Origin: Methylococcales bacterium
GTDB taxonomy: Bacteria; Pseudomonadota; Gammaproteobacteria; Methylococcales; Methylomonadaceae
Assembly: GCA_028707085.1 (NCBI GenBank)
Contig: JAQTUW010000025.1
Span: 1 to 38,702 of the forward strand
Reading direction: 5' to 3'
Length of the DNA stretch: 38,702 bases
The position numbers and the translations under genes were made by a program. Under the pieces are notes generated by a model, which was not told where the DNA came from, made no database searches, and worked only from the letters and a program-made list of their open reading frames with translations. How positions within the stretch are numbered: position 1 is the first letter of the stretch; each line of letters opens with the position of its first letter. This document shows positions 18,201 to 25,680 of this stretch, piece by piece.

Positions 18201-21200
18201 GCGATTTGTTCGTTTATCTCAACCCGGTCGGCAACAATTATAACCCCAACACCTTGAGTCAGAACGGCGGCTTTACCCTGACCGAAACCAACGGCTGGGA
18301 TCTGGCCCTGCCGTATACCCCGAACCAGACGGCAAGCACAGGCCTGCTCAGCCTGCGCGCCGCCGGGGATCTGAACATCGAGCAAACCCTCAGCGACGGC
18401 TTCGGCATCGCCAGCGATACCCAGCTCATTCTGCAAAGCGGCCCTTCCTGGGGTTACAACCTTATCGCCGGAGCCGACCTGCAAAGCGCCAATCTGGAAG
18501 ACATTCAGTTTTCCAGCACCGCAGGCAATCTGACGGTTGGCGGCAACACCAGCATCCGCACCGGCACAGGCGACATATACGCCGCGGCGGCCGGGAACAT
18601 CGTGCTTACCGACTGGACATCCACCATCTATACCGCCGGCCAGTCCAGCATCACCGACCCGTATCTGAGCTACCGACCGCTGTTTGCGGTGGCCTATCCC
18701 ACCGGCGGCGGGGATGTGAGCCTGTACGCCGCCGGCAATATTGTCGGCGCGACCACCAGCCAGTTGATGTCCGACTGGCTGCAACGCATCGGCACATGGA
18801 GCGCCGGCAACATCAGCACCTCCAATGTACCGCTGGCCTGGGGTATAGACTTCGGCTATCTGCTGCCGACAACTGTGCCGGGCAGCACCAGCAGCGTGGT
18901 CAACGATTCGCTGGGGTTTAGGGAAAACATAGGCGCTCTGGGCGGCGGCGATGTCAGCATTCACGCCGGGCAAAGCATTCAGAATCTGTCGGTCATGTTG
19001 CCGACCACCGCCATTACCACCGTGACCAATGGCGGCGCGGTACGACAGGAACAGGGCGGCGGCAATCTGACGGTGACGGCCGGCGGCGATATCGCCGGCG
19101 GGGTGTTCTATGTTGAAAAAGGCGCGGCGAATATTAGCGCCGGCGGCGCGATTACCGGCGGCAGCGAATATACCGCCGGGCCGGTGTTCGGTCTGGGCGA
19201 CAGCCAGTTTAACGTCACCGCCGCCGGCGGCATCGAGATCGGTACGGTGATGAATCCGTTCGTGCTGCCGGAAGCCAAGTTTTTCTATACCTCCGGCAAC
19301 GCCTATTTCACCACCTATACCGCCAATACCAGCCTGAATCTGCAAAGCCTGGCCGGCGACGTCAATCTTAACAACAATACCACCGTCATCGCCCAAAACT
19401 ACGACAGTTATAGTTATACCGGCAATAAGCTCAAGGTGTCGAACCAGATTCTAAACGGAACCACCGTCAAGGCCGCGCAGACGCTGTTGAGCCTTTATCC
19501 CGGCAATCTCGGCGTTACCGCCCTGACAGCCGGGATAAACATCAACAGCACGATGTACCTGTCTCCGGCCGCCAACACCAGCTTCGATCTGCTGGCGGAA
19601 GACAATGTCACCCTGGCCAGCGGCGTGCTGTTTTACCAACTGGACGTCAGCCCCGACCTGCTGCTGTCCGTCAATCAGCCCATGACCTCGCCGTCCCAGG
19701 CCACGGTCTATCTGTACACCGCCCTGGCCGCCGGCGCGGCTATTTCCACCCTGCACGCCGCCACCCCGATACATGCCGCCGATACCAGCGTCAATCAGAT
19801 CGTCTCCGCACAAGGCAGCGTGGTCGGCATCGGCAGTTCGACCTCCAGCGCGGAAACCATCAACGCCGCCAAGGCTACCAATGTTTCGGCTGCCGTGAAT
19901 TTCAGCAATCTGTCGCTACAGATCCAGAACCTGAACACCCTCTATCAGGACGTCAGCACCATCAGCGCCGGCCAGAATATTGATTTTCCCACCACCCGCG
20001 ACTCGGTCACCGGCGCGTTTCAGGGCAACGGCTCCATCGTCGTGGCCGGGCCGGGCCGGCTGAATGTCTGGGCCGGCGGCAGTATCAATCTGGGCGTTTC
20101 GGCCGGCATCACCTCCATAGGCTCGCTGGATAATCCTGCCCTACCCGCCGCCGGCGCCGACATTACCGTGCTGGCCGGCGATCAGATCGATAACAAGGCC
20201 CAGTCTCTGGGGCTGGACGCCTATCTGCAAAACTATGTCTCCGACAACAGCTACTCGTCCGGTCTGGCGGCGCAACTGGCGACCCAGTTGCAAAGCGGCA
20301 ATACGGCGCTGATAGCCGATCTGCGCGGCCTGATAGCCGCCATCGATACCGCCCGGACGCAAATGCCGGCCGCGCAATCGACCAGCGCCCGGCTGCAACT
20401 GGCGCTGCCCATCCTGTTCGACCAGTTCGATCTGGCGGTCGTCGAGGCCAATGGCGACGCCGGCAAGGCCGCTTATCAGATCGGATACGACGCCATCAAA
20501 TTACTGTTTCCCGCGCCGGCGACCGGCGATATCAGTCTGGATTTCAGCCAGATCCAGACCCTGGCGGGCGGCAATATCAATCTGCTGGCGCCGGGCGGGG
20601 CGCTGGATGTCGGGCTGGCCGCCAGCGATCTGGTCACCGGTAAATCCGCCGCCCAACTCGGCGTGGTCGCCCAGGGAACCGGCAACATCAACATTCTGAC
20701 CAAGGGCAATATCGAGGTCAACCAGTCACGCATCTTTGCCCTGGAGGGCGGCGATTTGACCATCTGGTCGTCCTACGGCAATATCGATGCCGGTCGGGGG
20801 GCCAAATCCTCGCAAGGTTCGCAATTGCCGATAGGCGTTTATGACGCCAGCGGCAATCTGGTGCTGGAATACCCGCCCACCATTTCCGGCAGCGGCATCC
20901 GCGCCCAGTCGGCCTATGGCTCCGTTTCCGGCAACGTGACGCTGGCCGCTCCCGGCGGCGTGGTTAACGCCGGCGAAGCCGGCATAGGCGGGAAAAACGT
21001 CAACATCGCCGCCGCCGCCGTGATCGGCGCCGGCAATATTCAGGCTTCCGGCTCCACGCTGGGCGTGCCGTCAACCCAGACCGCCATCGCCGCCCCGAAC
21101 ACCCTGGCCGTCGCCAGCGCCTCGATCACCAAATCGGCCGACCTGGACATGCAGGCAGACGAGAACGGTCAGGAGCAGAAAAAACAGACCAAATCCGGAA

Positions 21201-21289
21201 AAGTCATCCTGCTCAGCAGCCAGTTGCTGGGCTTCGGCAATTGCAGCGTTTCGGACATCCGCGACAACCGGAACGGCTGCGGGAAATGA
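12179..21289 (+). CDS. filamentous haemagglutinin family adhesin, main body and C-terminal domain after frameshift
   Basis: This is the same gene continued in the +1 frame. The frame has an ATG at 12179, but its first codons overlap the end of the upstream frame and are not family sequence. True homology resumes at about 12207 (KNGILYDQ). About 3,025 residues of beta-helix repeats follow (patterns GGNISLSA, AGNLTL, SGSSIDVSG), with few charges. Tyr-rich segments such as LAAGEYVLLPSYYALLPGAY are typical of the family. Near the end, NINLLAPGGALDVGL, NINILTKGNIEV, GGDLTIWSSYGNIDAGRGAK and APGGVVNAGEAGIGG mark the DUF3739 C-terminal domain. The extreme C-terminus is FGNCSVSDIRDNRNGCGK; these two cysteines, 11 residues apart, are the only ones I find in the body. 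Without a frameshift correction or slippage this part would have no signal peptide and no TPS domain and could not be exported. Confidence 0.85.
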   Translation: MNCVTTRCKKNGILYDQAVYVNTRTGTSLADISEAKAAQTFSVAYRNSNAGSVNLFSEGDAIIEKGANINISGGSIQYLGGIIPLTELESAGVVYTMANASPNLTYQKIFNTSYYQTGYVQGMNAGTVSIDSRDVVLDGVIQATTTAGLFQRAADTLPAGGMLNIDTTQWFNISQQDVLFQATQTYTAVPQSGGVQTPIYLSPALFSHGLNGLNLKTGGNLTLAKNAQIKVSAHGSISMQAGDMTILGDIIAPSGNVTLSTNANVNSSTTMSGDIHLAAGSVIDSSGAWINDLTDLAAGNSLKPLALNAGNISLSAQGNLWLDQGSSLVANGGAWLASNLKLSSGNGGNISLSTAGTSSNGNQGFTGMRLDASLSAYSVTQDGALSITANSIDIANSFSGPPVDSATLDLPASLLNSGGFSSYTLTANAGNLNIAANTAITLQQSNWHLTGNAYHAASGSNLDTLVNDWLLTGNLRVPVDLSLNLAQNASINGYVEDRSITLGANAVINTDPAATVSFNSDANIYLNGAVHTPGGNINLQIFNDSDFGYNPNQVIALGANALLDASGTTVMTPSTAGLALGEVLAGGTVTITANRGYILTDSSSLINVSGGNALLDIAYNGGYALQNVASAGGGIKLTAAEGMVLQGRLQGKAGSGETAAGAGSTAAAGALDITFNAQNTDQQQDFTFPTGSRNIIVSAQPVNLLTSSQIASGVVPTTLNGQAYISASQISQGGFGSLTLASQVYPGLTAALGEPETGAIIFDGDVSLTLNQSIDLDAPLISHQWYAGADSGRVTLTTDMFTLGSSLNQTPIGTLSNPATDLSSNGAAATLTVNANNIELRGGAMLDGFGKTSLLSSGDINMVGVINPNPGGSLTQELMGSLQLAGELDLSARDIYPATLSQYTITVDASLSPNGLIKILPAGEAAYTPLSAAGQLTLDAANIVSYGNLLAPFGSIALDATNTLTLAAGSLTSVSAGSGVTIPFGNTTGSGAYWEYPISTDVNEITNSPAKSIALSAPTIDLASGSTVNLNGGGNLQAWELVQAPGGSIDYLSSGYQQSYAVLPAYAASFAPYDYLEFPGSGLSLGETVYLSAPAAGLAAGEYVLLPSYYALLPGAYLITPQSAANNLGAGDSMTLTDGATVVAGYLGVAGSTVSSSLWSGFEVQQGSVALSYSPYQLSTASSFFAANTAAGSVASLPADAGNLSLQALNALNLDGQIYASAISGGLGGQLDISGNNFIIANQAGNSGNALFLDATSLNNLGVDSILIGGSRSRNASGTALTVTAQTIDVAAGVSLHAPEIILAATDNITVESGATIAATGSLSHSDSLLTISNANSGYDDGALLRVSDAAQASVVRGNLAGVSGTVDLQAGSTLQSTGSILIDASLTGSLLGNIDMSQGSLTLSGSLITLGGGSNAAAGFQLSDSTLNQLNVASLVLSSYSSIDIAGAINLQTGALTLDAAGLYGETAAGQTASISAKTITLQNSAHASSTASPTGQGLLKLTADTITLGGGNYALDGFSQINFNATTSLQNTGSGVLNAGGNLSIDTPLWTAAAGANTTVNLGAYDLSLLAASSAAAGTALGATLTVDAGLITDQGHIDLGSGVVNMNAAQGVILASGGSIDVSGRSETLGANQAYSAGGQISLSSSLGNIDIQSGASLNVSGSSLGGNAGVITLDALNSRDAGAGNVALNGNIAGQAYHGGSGGSFNLAAGSFSADGVSSFSALNTFVQNGGFNSDLNVHLLGGGNLLVAAGDKVRAANVTLTADKGLIEVAGLIDVDAAQAGEIRLSANGGVQIDASAGLDAVSSAAASQGGGIVLTSAPLVDQGDGVSIAAGAQLNVAGGSSGSGGTVEVVVNQLNNNDAPVSLAANTVHGDRSMVVDAMANYQNISLGNAQILAMYDANQQYLSAAPLNGDLQNRLGGFTLQPGLDIASTTSLSLNLSESLAGGGWQQAATLNTWYINLADVAGNVGSLTENGVALTEMNNSDLSTKGSYYFDNNPQSSTFRDLFVYLNPVGNNYNPNTLSQNGGFTLTETNGWDLALPYTPNQTASTGLLSLRAAGDLNIEQTLSDGFGIASDTQLILQSGPSWGYNLIAGADLQSANLEDIQFSSTAGNLTVGGNTSIRTGTGDIYAAAAGNIVLTDWTSTIYTAGQSSITDPYLSYRPLFAVAYPTGGGDVSLYAAGNIVGATTSQLMSDWLQRIGTWSAGNISTSNVPLAWGIDFGYLLPTTVPGSTSSVVNDSLGFRENIGALGGGDVSIHAGQSIQNLSVMLPTTAITTVTNGGAVRQEQGGGNLTVTAGGDIAGGVFYVEKGAANISAGGAITGGSEYTAGPVFGLGDSQFNVTAAGGIEIGTVMNPFVLPEAKFFYTSGNAYFTTYTANTSLNLQSLAGDVNLNNNTTVIAQNYDSYSYTGNKLKVSNQILNGTTVKAAQTLLSLYPGNLGVTALTAGININSTMYLSPAANTSFDLLAEDNVTLASGVLFYQLDVSPDLLLSVNQPMTSPSQATVYLYTALAAGAAISTLHAATPIHAADTSVNQIVSAQGSVVGIGSSTSSAETINAAKATNVSAAVNFSNLSLQIQNLNTLYQDVSTISAGQNIDFPTTRDSVTGAFQGNGSIVVAGPGRLNVWAGGSINLGVSAGITSIGSLDNPALPAAGADITVLAGDQIDNKAQSLGLDAYLQNYVSDNSYSSGLAAQLATQLQSGNTALIADLRGLIAAIDTARTQMPAAQSTSARLQLALPILFDQFDLAVVEANGDAGKAAYQIGYDAIKLLFPAPATGDISLDFSQIQTLAGGNINLLAPGGALDVGLAASDLVTGKSAAQLGVVAQGTGNINILTKGNIEVNQSRIFALEGGDLTIWSSYGNIDAGRGAKSSQGSQLPIGVYDASGNLVLEYPPTISGSGIRAQSAYGSVSGNVTLAAPGGVVNAGEAGIGGKNVNIAAAAVIGAGNIQASGSTLGVPSTQTAIAAPNTLAVASASITKSADLDMQADENGQEQKKQTKSGKVILLSSQLLGFGNCSVSDIRDNRNGCGK
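12203..12210 (+). repeat. A8 homopolymer at the adhesin frameshift
   Basis: Eight adenines sit exactly where the two adhesin frames join. A7 would fuse them into one frame of about 3,530 residues. Runs of this length are prone to polymerase slippage, so phase variation, transcriptional slippage and a sequencing error are all possible. Confidence 0.8.
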
Positions 21290-21410
21290 GACGCCGAATG
21301 TAATTTTGCAGGCGAACTGCAATCAAAAAAGCATCCGGACAAGAACTTTTGACGGTGCATAATTTAGCGGCTATAGTTTTGGTACTCTTTTTTGTTTCGC
21401 AATCGAACCC

Positions 21411-22868
21411 ATGACAATACCAGGTGATTTGTTATCCATCAAAAATGCGTCTGTTCGCCTTGGGCTTTCAGAGCAACGGGTAAGATTCCTGGTTCGTGAA
21501 GGAGACATTGAGGCCATCCGCATTGGAAATTCCTGGGTTGTACCAAATGCGGCACTGGATAAATATATTGCCCGCCAGGGAGGATCCGCCCCCAAAGATC
21601 ATCCTCGACCAGCCGGGACACTTCCAAAAATTAAGGCGCTGTCCTTTTTTTCCGGTGCGATGGGTCTTGATTTGGGATTGGAGCAAGCCGGAATATCCAT
21701 GCTGCTAGCGTGTGAAATTGATAAGGCATGTCGTCGAACCATAGCAACGAATCGACCTGATTTGGCGTTACTGGGCGACATTTGGGATTATTCGGCCAAT
21801 GACATACGGCAAGCAGCCGGACTTGACGTTGATGATGAAATTGACGTTATCGCTGGCGGCCCGCCCTGCCAGGCATTTTCCACAGCCGGGGCGCGACGCG
21901 GGTTCAAGGACGAGAGGGGTAATGCCCTTCTGAAATACATCGATCTTATTTTGGCGTTAAGGCCGTGTTACGCGGTTATTGAGAATGTGCGCGGCCTGAT
22001 TTCTGCTCCCCTGAGCCATAGACCCCATGCCGATCGTGAGGAAAACTGGATTCCGGGAGACGGGGAACATCCTGGCGGCGCGCTATTACATATCCTCGGC
22101 TTGTTGAGAGGGGGCGGATATGGCGTTAGCTTCAATCTATACAATGCTGCAAATTTTGGAGTTCCGCAAAGCCGGGAACGTATCATTCTGATCTGTCATC
22201 GAGAGGGAAAAAAGGTTCCTCATTTGATACCCACCCATTCGCAAGATAGTGCCTATGGTCTTCCTGAATGGCGGACATTGCGTGACGCATTGACCGGCAT
22301 GGAGAATGTTAAACATCACCATGTTGATTTTCCGGAAAATCGGTTGAAGTATTATAAATTGCTTGGAAATGGACAATATTGGAAGCATTTGCCGGAAAAT
22401 TTACAGCAGGAAGCCCTTGGTAAATCGTTTTTTTCTGGTGGTGGTAAAACGGGCTTTTTGAGACGTTTGGATTGGAACAAGCCGTCATGCACTTTGGTGA
22501 CCATGCCGAATATGCCCGCAACTGATATTTGCCATCCAACCGAAGATAGACCATTATCAATCGAAGAGTACAAACGTATTCAGCAATTTCCTGATAATTG
22601 GGAGGTTTGCGGTTCGCTTGGCGATCAATATCGACAGATTGGCAATGCTGTGCCTGTCGGTTTAGGCCTTGCTGTCGGCCGAGCCATTCTTAGCCACATG
22701 GCCGGTGAAGAAAAAAAGGCACCGGCCGGATTTCCATTCTCCCGTTATAGAGCTACTGACGAAATAACATGGGAGCAGCAGGCGCTATCCAGTCTTCGTT
22801 CTACAACGGCGAAAAAACCATCGAATAGTAAAAATGAAATCCAGTATGATATTTTTGCCGATGCGTAA
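21411..22868 (+). CDS. DNA (cytosine-5-)-methyltransferase with N-terminal helix-turn-helix
   Basis: This is a C5-cytosine methyltransferase of an R-M system. Motifs in order: I FFSGAMGLDLGLEQAG (about residues 79-94), IV GGPPCQAFS with catalytic Cys153, VI ENVRG (191-195), VIII QSRERIILI, a target-recognition region, and IX/X ending in QIGNAVPVGLGLAVGRAI. The first 55 residues form an extra excisionase/MerR-like helix-turn-helix (LLSIKNASVRLGLSEQRVRFL...GNSWVVP). In other C5-methyltransferases such N-terminal HTHs repress their own promoter, so autoregulation is likely. The ATG at 21411 has no clear ribosome binding site. The next gene is convergent, its stop only six bases from this one, and encodes a SinI-like endonuclease, so the probable target is GGWCC (inferred from the partner). 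Composition is AT-richer than the adhesin upstream, which suggests acquisition. Confidence 0.92.
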   Translation: MTIPGDLLSIKNASVRLGLSEQRVRFLVREGDIEAIRIGNSWVVPNAALDKYIARQGGSAPKDHPRPAGTLPKIKALSFFSGAMGLDLGLEQAGISMLLACEIDKACRRTIATNRPDLALLGDIWDYSANDIRQAAGLDVDDEIDVIAGGPPCQAFSTAGARRGFKDERGNALLKYIDLILALRPCYAVIENVRGLISAPLSHRPHADREENWIPGDGEHPGGALLHILGLLRGGGYGVSFNLYNAANFGVPQSRERIILICHREGKKVPHLIPTHSQDSAYGLPEWRTLRDALTGMENVKHHHVDFPENRLKYYKLLGNGQYWKHLPENLQQEALGKSFFSGGGKTGFLRRLDWNKPSCTLVTMPNMPATDICHPTEDRPLSIEEYKRIQQFPDNWEVCGSLGDQYRQIGNAVPVGLGLAVGRAILSHMAGEEKKAPAGFPFSRYRATDEITWEQQALSSLRSTTAKKPSNSKNEIQYDIFADA

Positions 22869-22874
22869 ACTGCG

Positions 22875-23552
22875 CTACCTTAGGTTTTCCAGATAGGTTT
22901 TAACAAATGCTCTAAAACCTTCCTCAGACAAGTGTTCTCTTGCTATGGCATCAGGAAAAGTAGCCCAATTTGAACCGGGCTTTTTCCAGAATGTGCGATG
23001 CCATTTATCTATCGTGGTGCCTATGCGGATTGCACTACTTGAAGAGTTTTCGGAATTATCGCGATTTTTCACTTGTAATAAAACCCAGTCCGTCCGGTTT
23101 GTTGGCGGCCTTACAAAATCGACGGCCTTCACAAGTGAGCCTGCACACCAAACCCAGCCGTGCAATTCCAGAACACTTGATAAGTAATGCTCTAATAAAT
23201 TTCCAACAATATTCTCTGCGCCCATAGATAGAGCATGTTGTTTTTTGACGCGTTCGAGATCACTCGCTTTAACATCGAAATAATGTTCGAGAACAAAGCT
23301 GACCATTTCATCAGGAATCGTTGCCGGCGGCTTTGGACGTTTTGGTTTTCGGCCTGTGGCGTAATTTGAGGCAGCCGCCAAAATGTAGTTCTCAGATCCA
23401 ATTTTAGACGAATTTTTGCCTCCTAATGCCGAGGCCATTGCTGGGTAAAGAGATAAAAATCTAATTAAATCAACAAACTTGTTTTCAAGGGATGGATCTA
23501 TTGCAAGGATGGCCTGACGAGCAATTTCGTCAGCATTTTTAATAAATGTCAT
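22875..23552 (-). CDS. type II restriction endonuclease, SinI-like
   Basis: This is the partner of the convergent C5-methyltransferase. The 225-residue protein lacks signals or membrane segments. Its probable PD-(D/E)xK core is SLVKAVDFVRPP followed by DWVLLQVKNRDNSENSSSS, in which Asp of AVDF and Gln-Val-Lys of LQVK would be active-site residues. The QVKNRDNSENSSSSAIR segment followed by a GTTIDKWHRTFW-type region matches my memory of the SinI/Eco47I family, which cuts G^GWCC; length (about 230) also fits. An upstream segment GSENYILAAASNYATGRKPKRPKPP is basic and may contact DNA. A tail-to-tail layout with the methyltransferase, six bases apart, is common in type II systems. That it is the endonuclease is fairly sure from context; the exact family and site are less so. 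Confidence 0.72.
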   Translation of the reverse strand: MTFIKNADEIARQAILAIDPSLENKFVDLIRFLSLYPAMASALGGKNSSKIGSENYILAAASNYATGRKPKRPKPPATIPDEMVSFVLEHYFDVKASDLERVKKQHALSMGAENIVGNLLEHYLSSVLELHGWVWCAGSLVKAVDFVRPPTNRTDWVLLQVKNRDNSENSSSSAIRIGTTIDKWHRTFWKKPGSNWATFPDAIAREHLSEEGFRAFVKTYLENLR

Positions 23553-23571
23553 GCGTTCACTTTATATGTGC

Positions 23572-23921
23572 TCATCGAAATCTTTTAATTATCGCATATG
23601 GCGGCGCATCTCTACGCTGGACAAAAATGAATTCCAGATCGGCCGGCGCGGTACGACTGAGGGTAAAAACGGAAATAAACCTGCTTCGTTCATAGTTTAA
23701 AGCCCACGGGATAAACGCCACCAACACTGGATCGGCAAGTAAGCGCATAAATTATATTCGATAGCGGCCTCACGAACAGTTCGCTGATAACTTCGCGCTC
23801 CGCTATTGGATGGCCGAGATGCATGTGGATGGATTTCGGTTTCACTTGCCATCATGGCTGCCTGCCGTATCTGCAATCTCAGTTCACTAGGAGCCTGTCC
23901 GAGAATAAAAGCCGTAGCGTC
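23572..23921 (-). pseudogene. decayed gene fragment in two frames, function unknown
   Basis: The gap between the SinI-like gene and the TOPRIM gene is about 420 bases and holds two adjoining minus-strand open stretches. One is open from 23921 to a TAA at 23697-23699 and reads ...AFILGQAPSELRLQIRQAA... The other is a 58-codon frame from an ATG at 23746-23748 to a TGA at 23572-23574, with the protein-like end FVQRRDAPPYAIIKRFR. Joining them by a frameshift near 23740 gives one coherent polypeptide of about 115 residues, consistent with a decayed gene. I do not recognise its family. The 58-codon ORF alone could still be expressed. Confidence 0.35.
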
Positions 23922-23975
23922 CTATTTCAACTCTGGCATAATCAAATAATAATCTAGATTAACAATTAAATATAT

Positions 23976-24476
23976 TTAATTTTTTAGCAATCTTAATAAC
24001 TCATCAACCGTATTTTCTAAATTACGCCTGCTTTTCAATAGTTCAGGATTGAAATATTGGGTGTAGCTATCAGGTACTGTAGAAGCATTACTCACAAAAG
24101 GCTCAAACTGCTTTTTCAGCTTCTTAGTGTCAATTTCCGGTGTAACGCCAATCAAACGTAATAGCATGGCTTCAAAGCAGGGATCGGATGTCAGTACAAT
24201 AATTTTCTTGGCTCTGGCCTGTTTTTGAACAGCAGGAGTCCAATCCGTATCTGTGTCCAACAAAGCAGCCACAACATCATATTCGGCTTGCTTGGCTTGG
24301 CGGATAGTCCATTCAATTACATGCTTGGCGCCTTTGCCTCTGGCGGTTTTGATCTTCACTTCCAGGCCAGCATCCCTGCCGACCAACTGTGATTTCAGGT
24401 ACTTTAAAAAGGCTTCTTCGTCGTAGCCTTCGCCGACCAAGAGCAAAGTCTGTTTTTGGCGTCTAAATTTGCTCAT
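23976..24476 (-). CDS. TOPRIM/RloB-like nuclease subunit of an AbiL/RloAB-like defence pair
   Basis: This 166-residue protein has the layout of RloB/TOPRIM-family nucleases: a beta strand plus acidic motif LLLVGEGYDEEAFLKYLK (Glu16), a second motif ALLDTDTDW (Asp74, Asp76, Asp78), and SDPCFEAMLL (98-105), which resembles the SNPCFE segment of RloB proteins. In such systems (AbiL, RloAB and related AAA/TOPRIM pairs) the TOPRIM protein is thought to be the nuclease effector held by an ATPase partner and released on phage infection. Its ATG (24474-24476) overlaps the ATPase stop as ATGA, so the pair is translationally coupled. AT-rich composition matches the defence block. The TOPRIM assignment is good; membership in AbiL rather than another ATPase/TOPRIM system is inferred. 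Confidence 0.75.
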   Translation of the reverse strand: MSKFRRQKQTLLLVGEGYDEEAFLKYLKSQLVGRDAGLEVKIKTARGKGAKHVIEWTIRQAKQAEYDVVAALLDTDTDWTPAVQKQARAKKIIVLTSDPCFEAMLLRLIGVTPEIDTKKLKKQFEPFVSNASTVPDSYTQYFNPELLKSRRNLENTVDELLRLLKN

Positions 24477-25654
24477 AAGTTGGGCACCGCTCCGTATGCA
24501 CCCGCCATGTATTTGGCGTAGAAATTATCGTCGTTACGGATGCCATCCACGGTGTCTAACCGATAGGCCGTGCTGATACAGTCTTCATCTTTCTCAACAA
24601 GCATGACCTGCGATTTTTCCAGTAGGTTTAACACTTCAATCGCGTGGGTCGAAAAGATTAACTGAGCGTTTTTTGGATTGGTTGCAGGATTTGCAAATAA
24701 ATCCAAGATCGGCTCCAGCATGTGCGGATGCAGGTCATTCTCGAATTCATCAATTACAGCCAATCCACCATCTTCCAAAATCGGTAAGAGCCGCGATAAA
24801 AGCACAAATGCGCCTTGCGTACCGCTGGATTCCATATTGAAAGGCAATCTAAATTTGCTATCACCACTGCTGTGCTCGCCAAACGCAATCCAGGCTTTCA
24901 GCTCCGGCGCTTCAATGGGATTTACTTGAACTTCCTGTAACCAAACGCCAGACAAACCCAAATCCCATCGGGATAGCAGGCCATTCATCGTGGTGTGTTG
25001 TTTAGGGTTAGCCGAAAAATGTTCAGCAGCTTGCATAACCGCTTGTTCACTGATCGGCAGGCGACCCACCACATTGACATTAGTGATGATCCTGCTGGTA
25101 ATGAATGCCTTGGCCAGCGCAACATCGTATTGGGCAGCCCAAGAAATCAGCGACACATTCTGGCGAACTTTTTTTGCCGACTTCGCGGGTAAACCGAATT
25201 CTTGTTGTTTTACCGAATAACTATTACTTTCTGCATCCCAGGAGCGCACAAATACATAATTAAAGCGCTCCTTTTTTTGATAAAGGGCTTCGCGCAACAC
25301 TCTGTTAGGCGTCGCTTGCAGTTCGTAACGCCATAGACTGCCTTCATAGTCAAACACACATTCAAATTCCGTCGGTTGCTCGGTATAAGCGACATGCGGC
25401 TGAAAAGGAATAAGCGAATCTGGCTGGCTGGCAAAGGAATGGCAAATAAACCAATGCAAAAAAGCAACAGGCTTGAGCAGAGCCGTTTTGCCACTGGCAT
25501 TGTGTCCCACAATGCCTAAAAGCTTGGACACGCGATTGCCACAGACATCATCCACCATCCAATCCGTCAGCGTGGTGTTCCGTTTAACCGTAAGATCGAC
25601 CTCGACCCGCTCGGCGAACGACTGAAAATTGGAAAACGCGTAGCTGTGCAGCAT
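24473..25654 (-). CDS. AAA/ABC-type ATPase of an AbiL/RloAB-like defence pair
   Basis: This is a 393-residue P-loop ATPase of the AAA_15/AAA_21 (OLD/RloA-like) group. It begins LHSYAFSNFQSFAERVEVDL, the usual start of these SMC-like ATPases, followed by Walker A GHNASGKT (50-57). A middle region of about 200 residues is variable. Then come an ABC signature-like ESSGTQGAFVLLSRLLP, Walker B GGLAVIDEFENDLHPHML and the switch histidine in LIFSTHAIEVL. It overlaps the downstream TOPRIM gene by four bases. Together they fit ATPase-plus-nuclease abortive infection systems in which the ATPase senses infection and controls the TOPRIM effector. It lies beside an R-M system and a remnant of another, which supports a defence role. 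Specific system membership is inferred. Confidence 0.8.
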   Translation of the reverse strand: MLHSYAFSNFQSFAERVEVDLTVKRNTTLTDWMVDDVCGNRVSKLLGIVGHNASGKTALLKPVAFLHWFICHSFASQPDSLIPFQPHVAYTEQPTEFECVFDYEGSLWRYELQATPNRVLREALYQKKERFNYVFVRSWDAESNSYSVKQQEFGLPAKSAKKVRQNVSLISWAAQYDVALAKAFITSRIITNVNVVGRLPISEQAVMQAAEHFSANPKQHTTMNGLLSRWDLGLSGVWLQEVQVNPIEAPELKAWIAFGEHSSGDSKFRLPFNMESSGTQGAFVLLSRLLPILEDGGLAVIDEFENDLHPHMLEPILDLFANPATNPKNAQLIFSTHAIEVLNLLEKSQVMLVEKDEDCISTAYRLDTVDGIRNDDNFYAKYMAGAYGAVPNL

Positions 25655-25680
25655 AAAAAAGACCTATAAAGTCAAAATAC

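Noticed and set aside
21306-21322. TTGCAG-GCGAA-CTGCAA stem after the adhesin as a terminator
   Set aside because: Only six base pairs and followed by an A-run, not a T-run, on the plus strand. Too weak to call.
23881-23960. Insertion sequence end at the GAGCCTGTCCGAG segment
   Set aside because: The phrase resembles some transposon ends, but no inverted partner, target duplication or transposase was found nearby.
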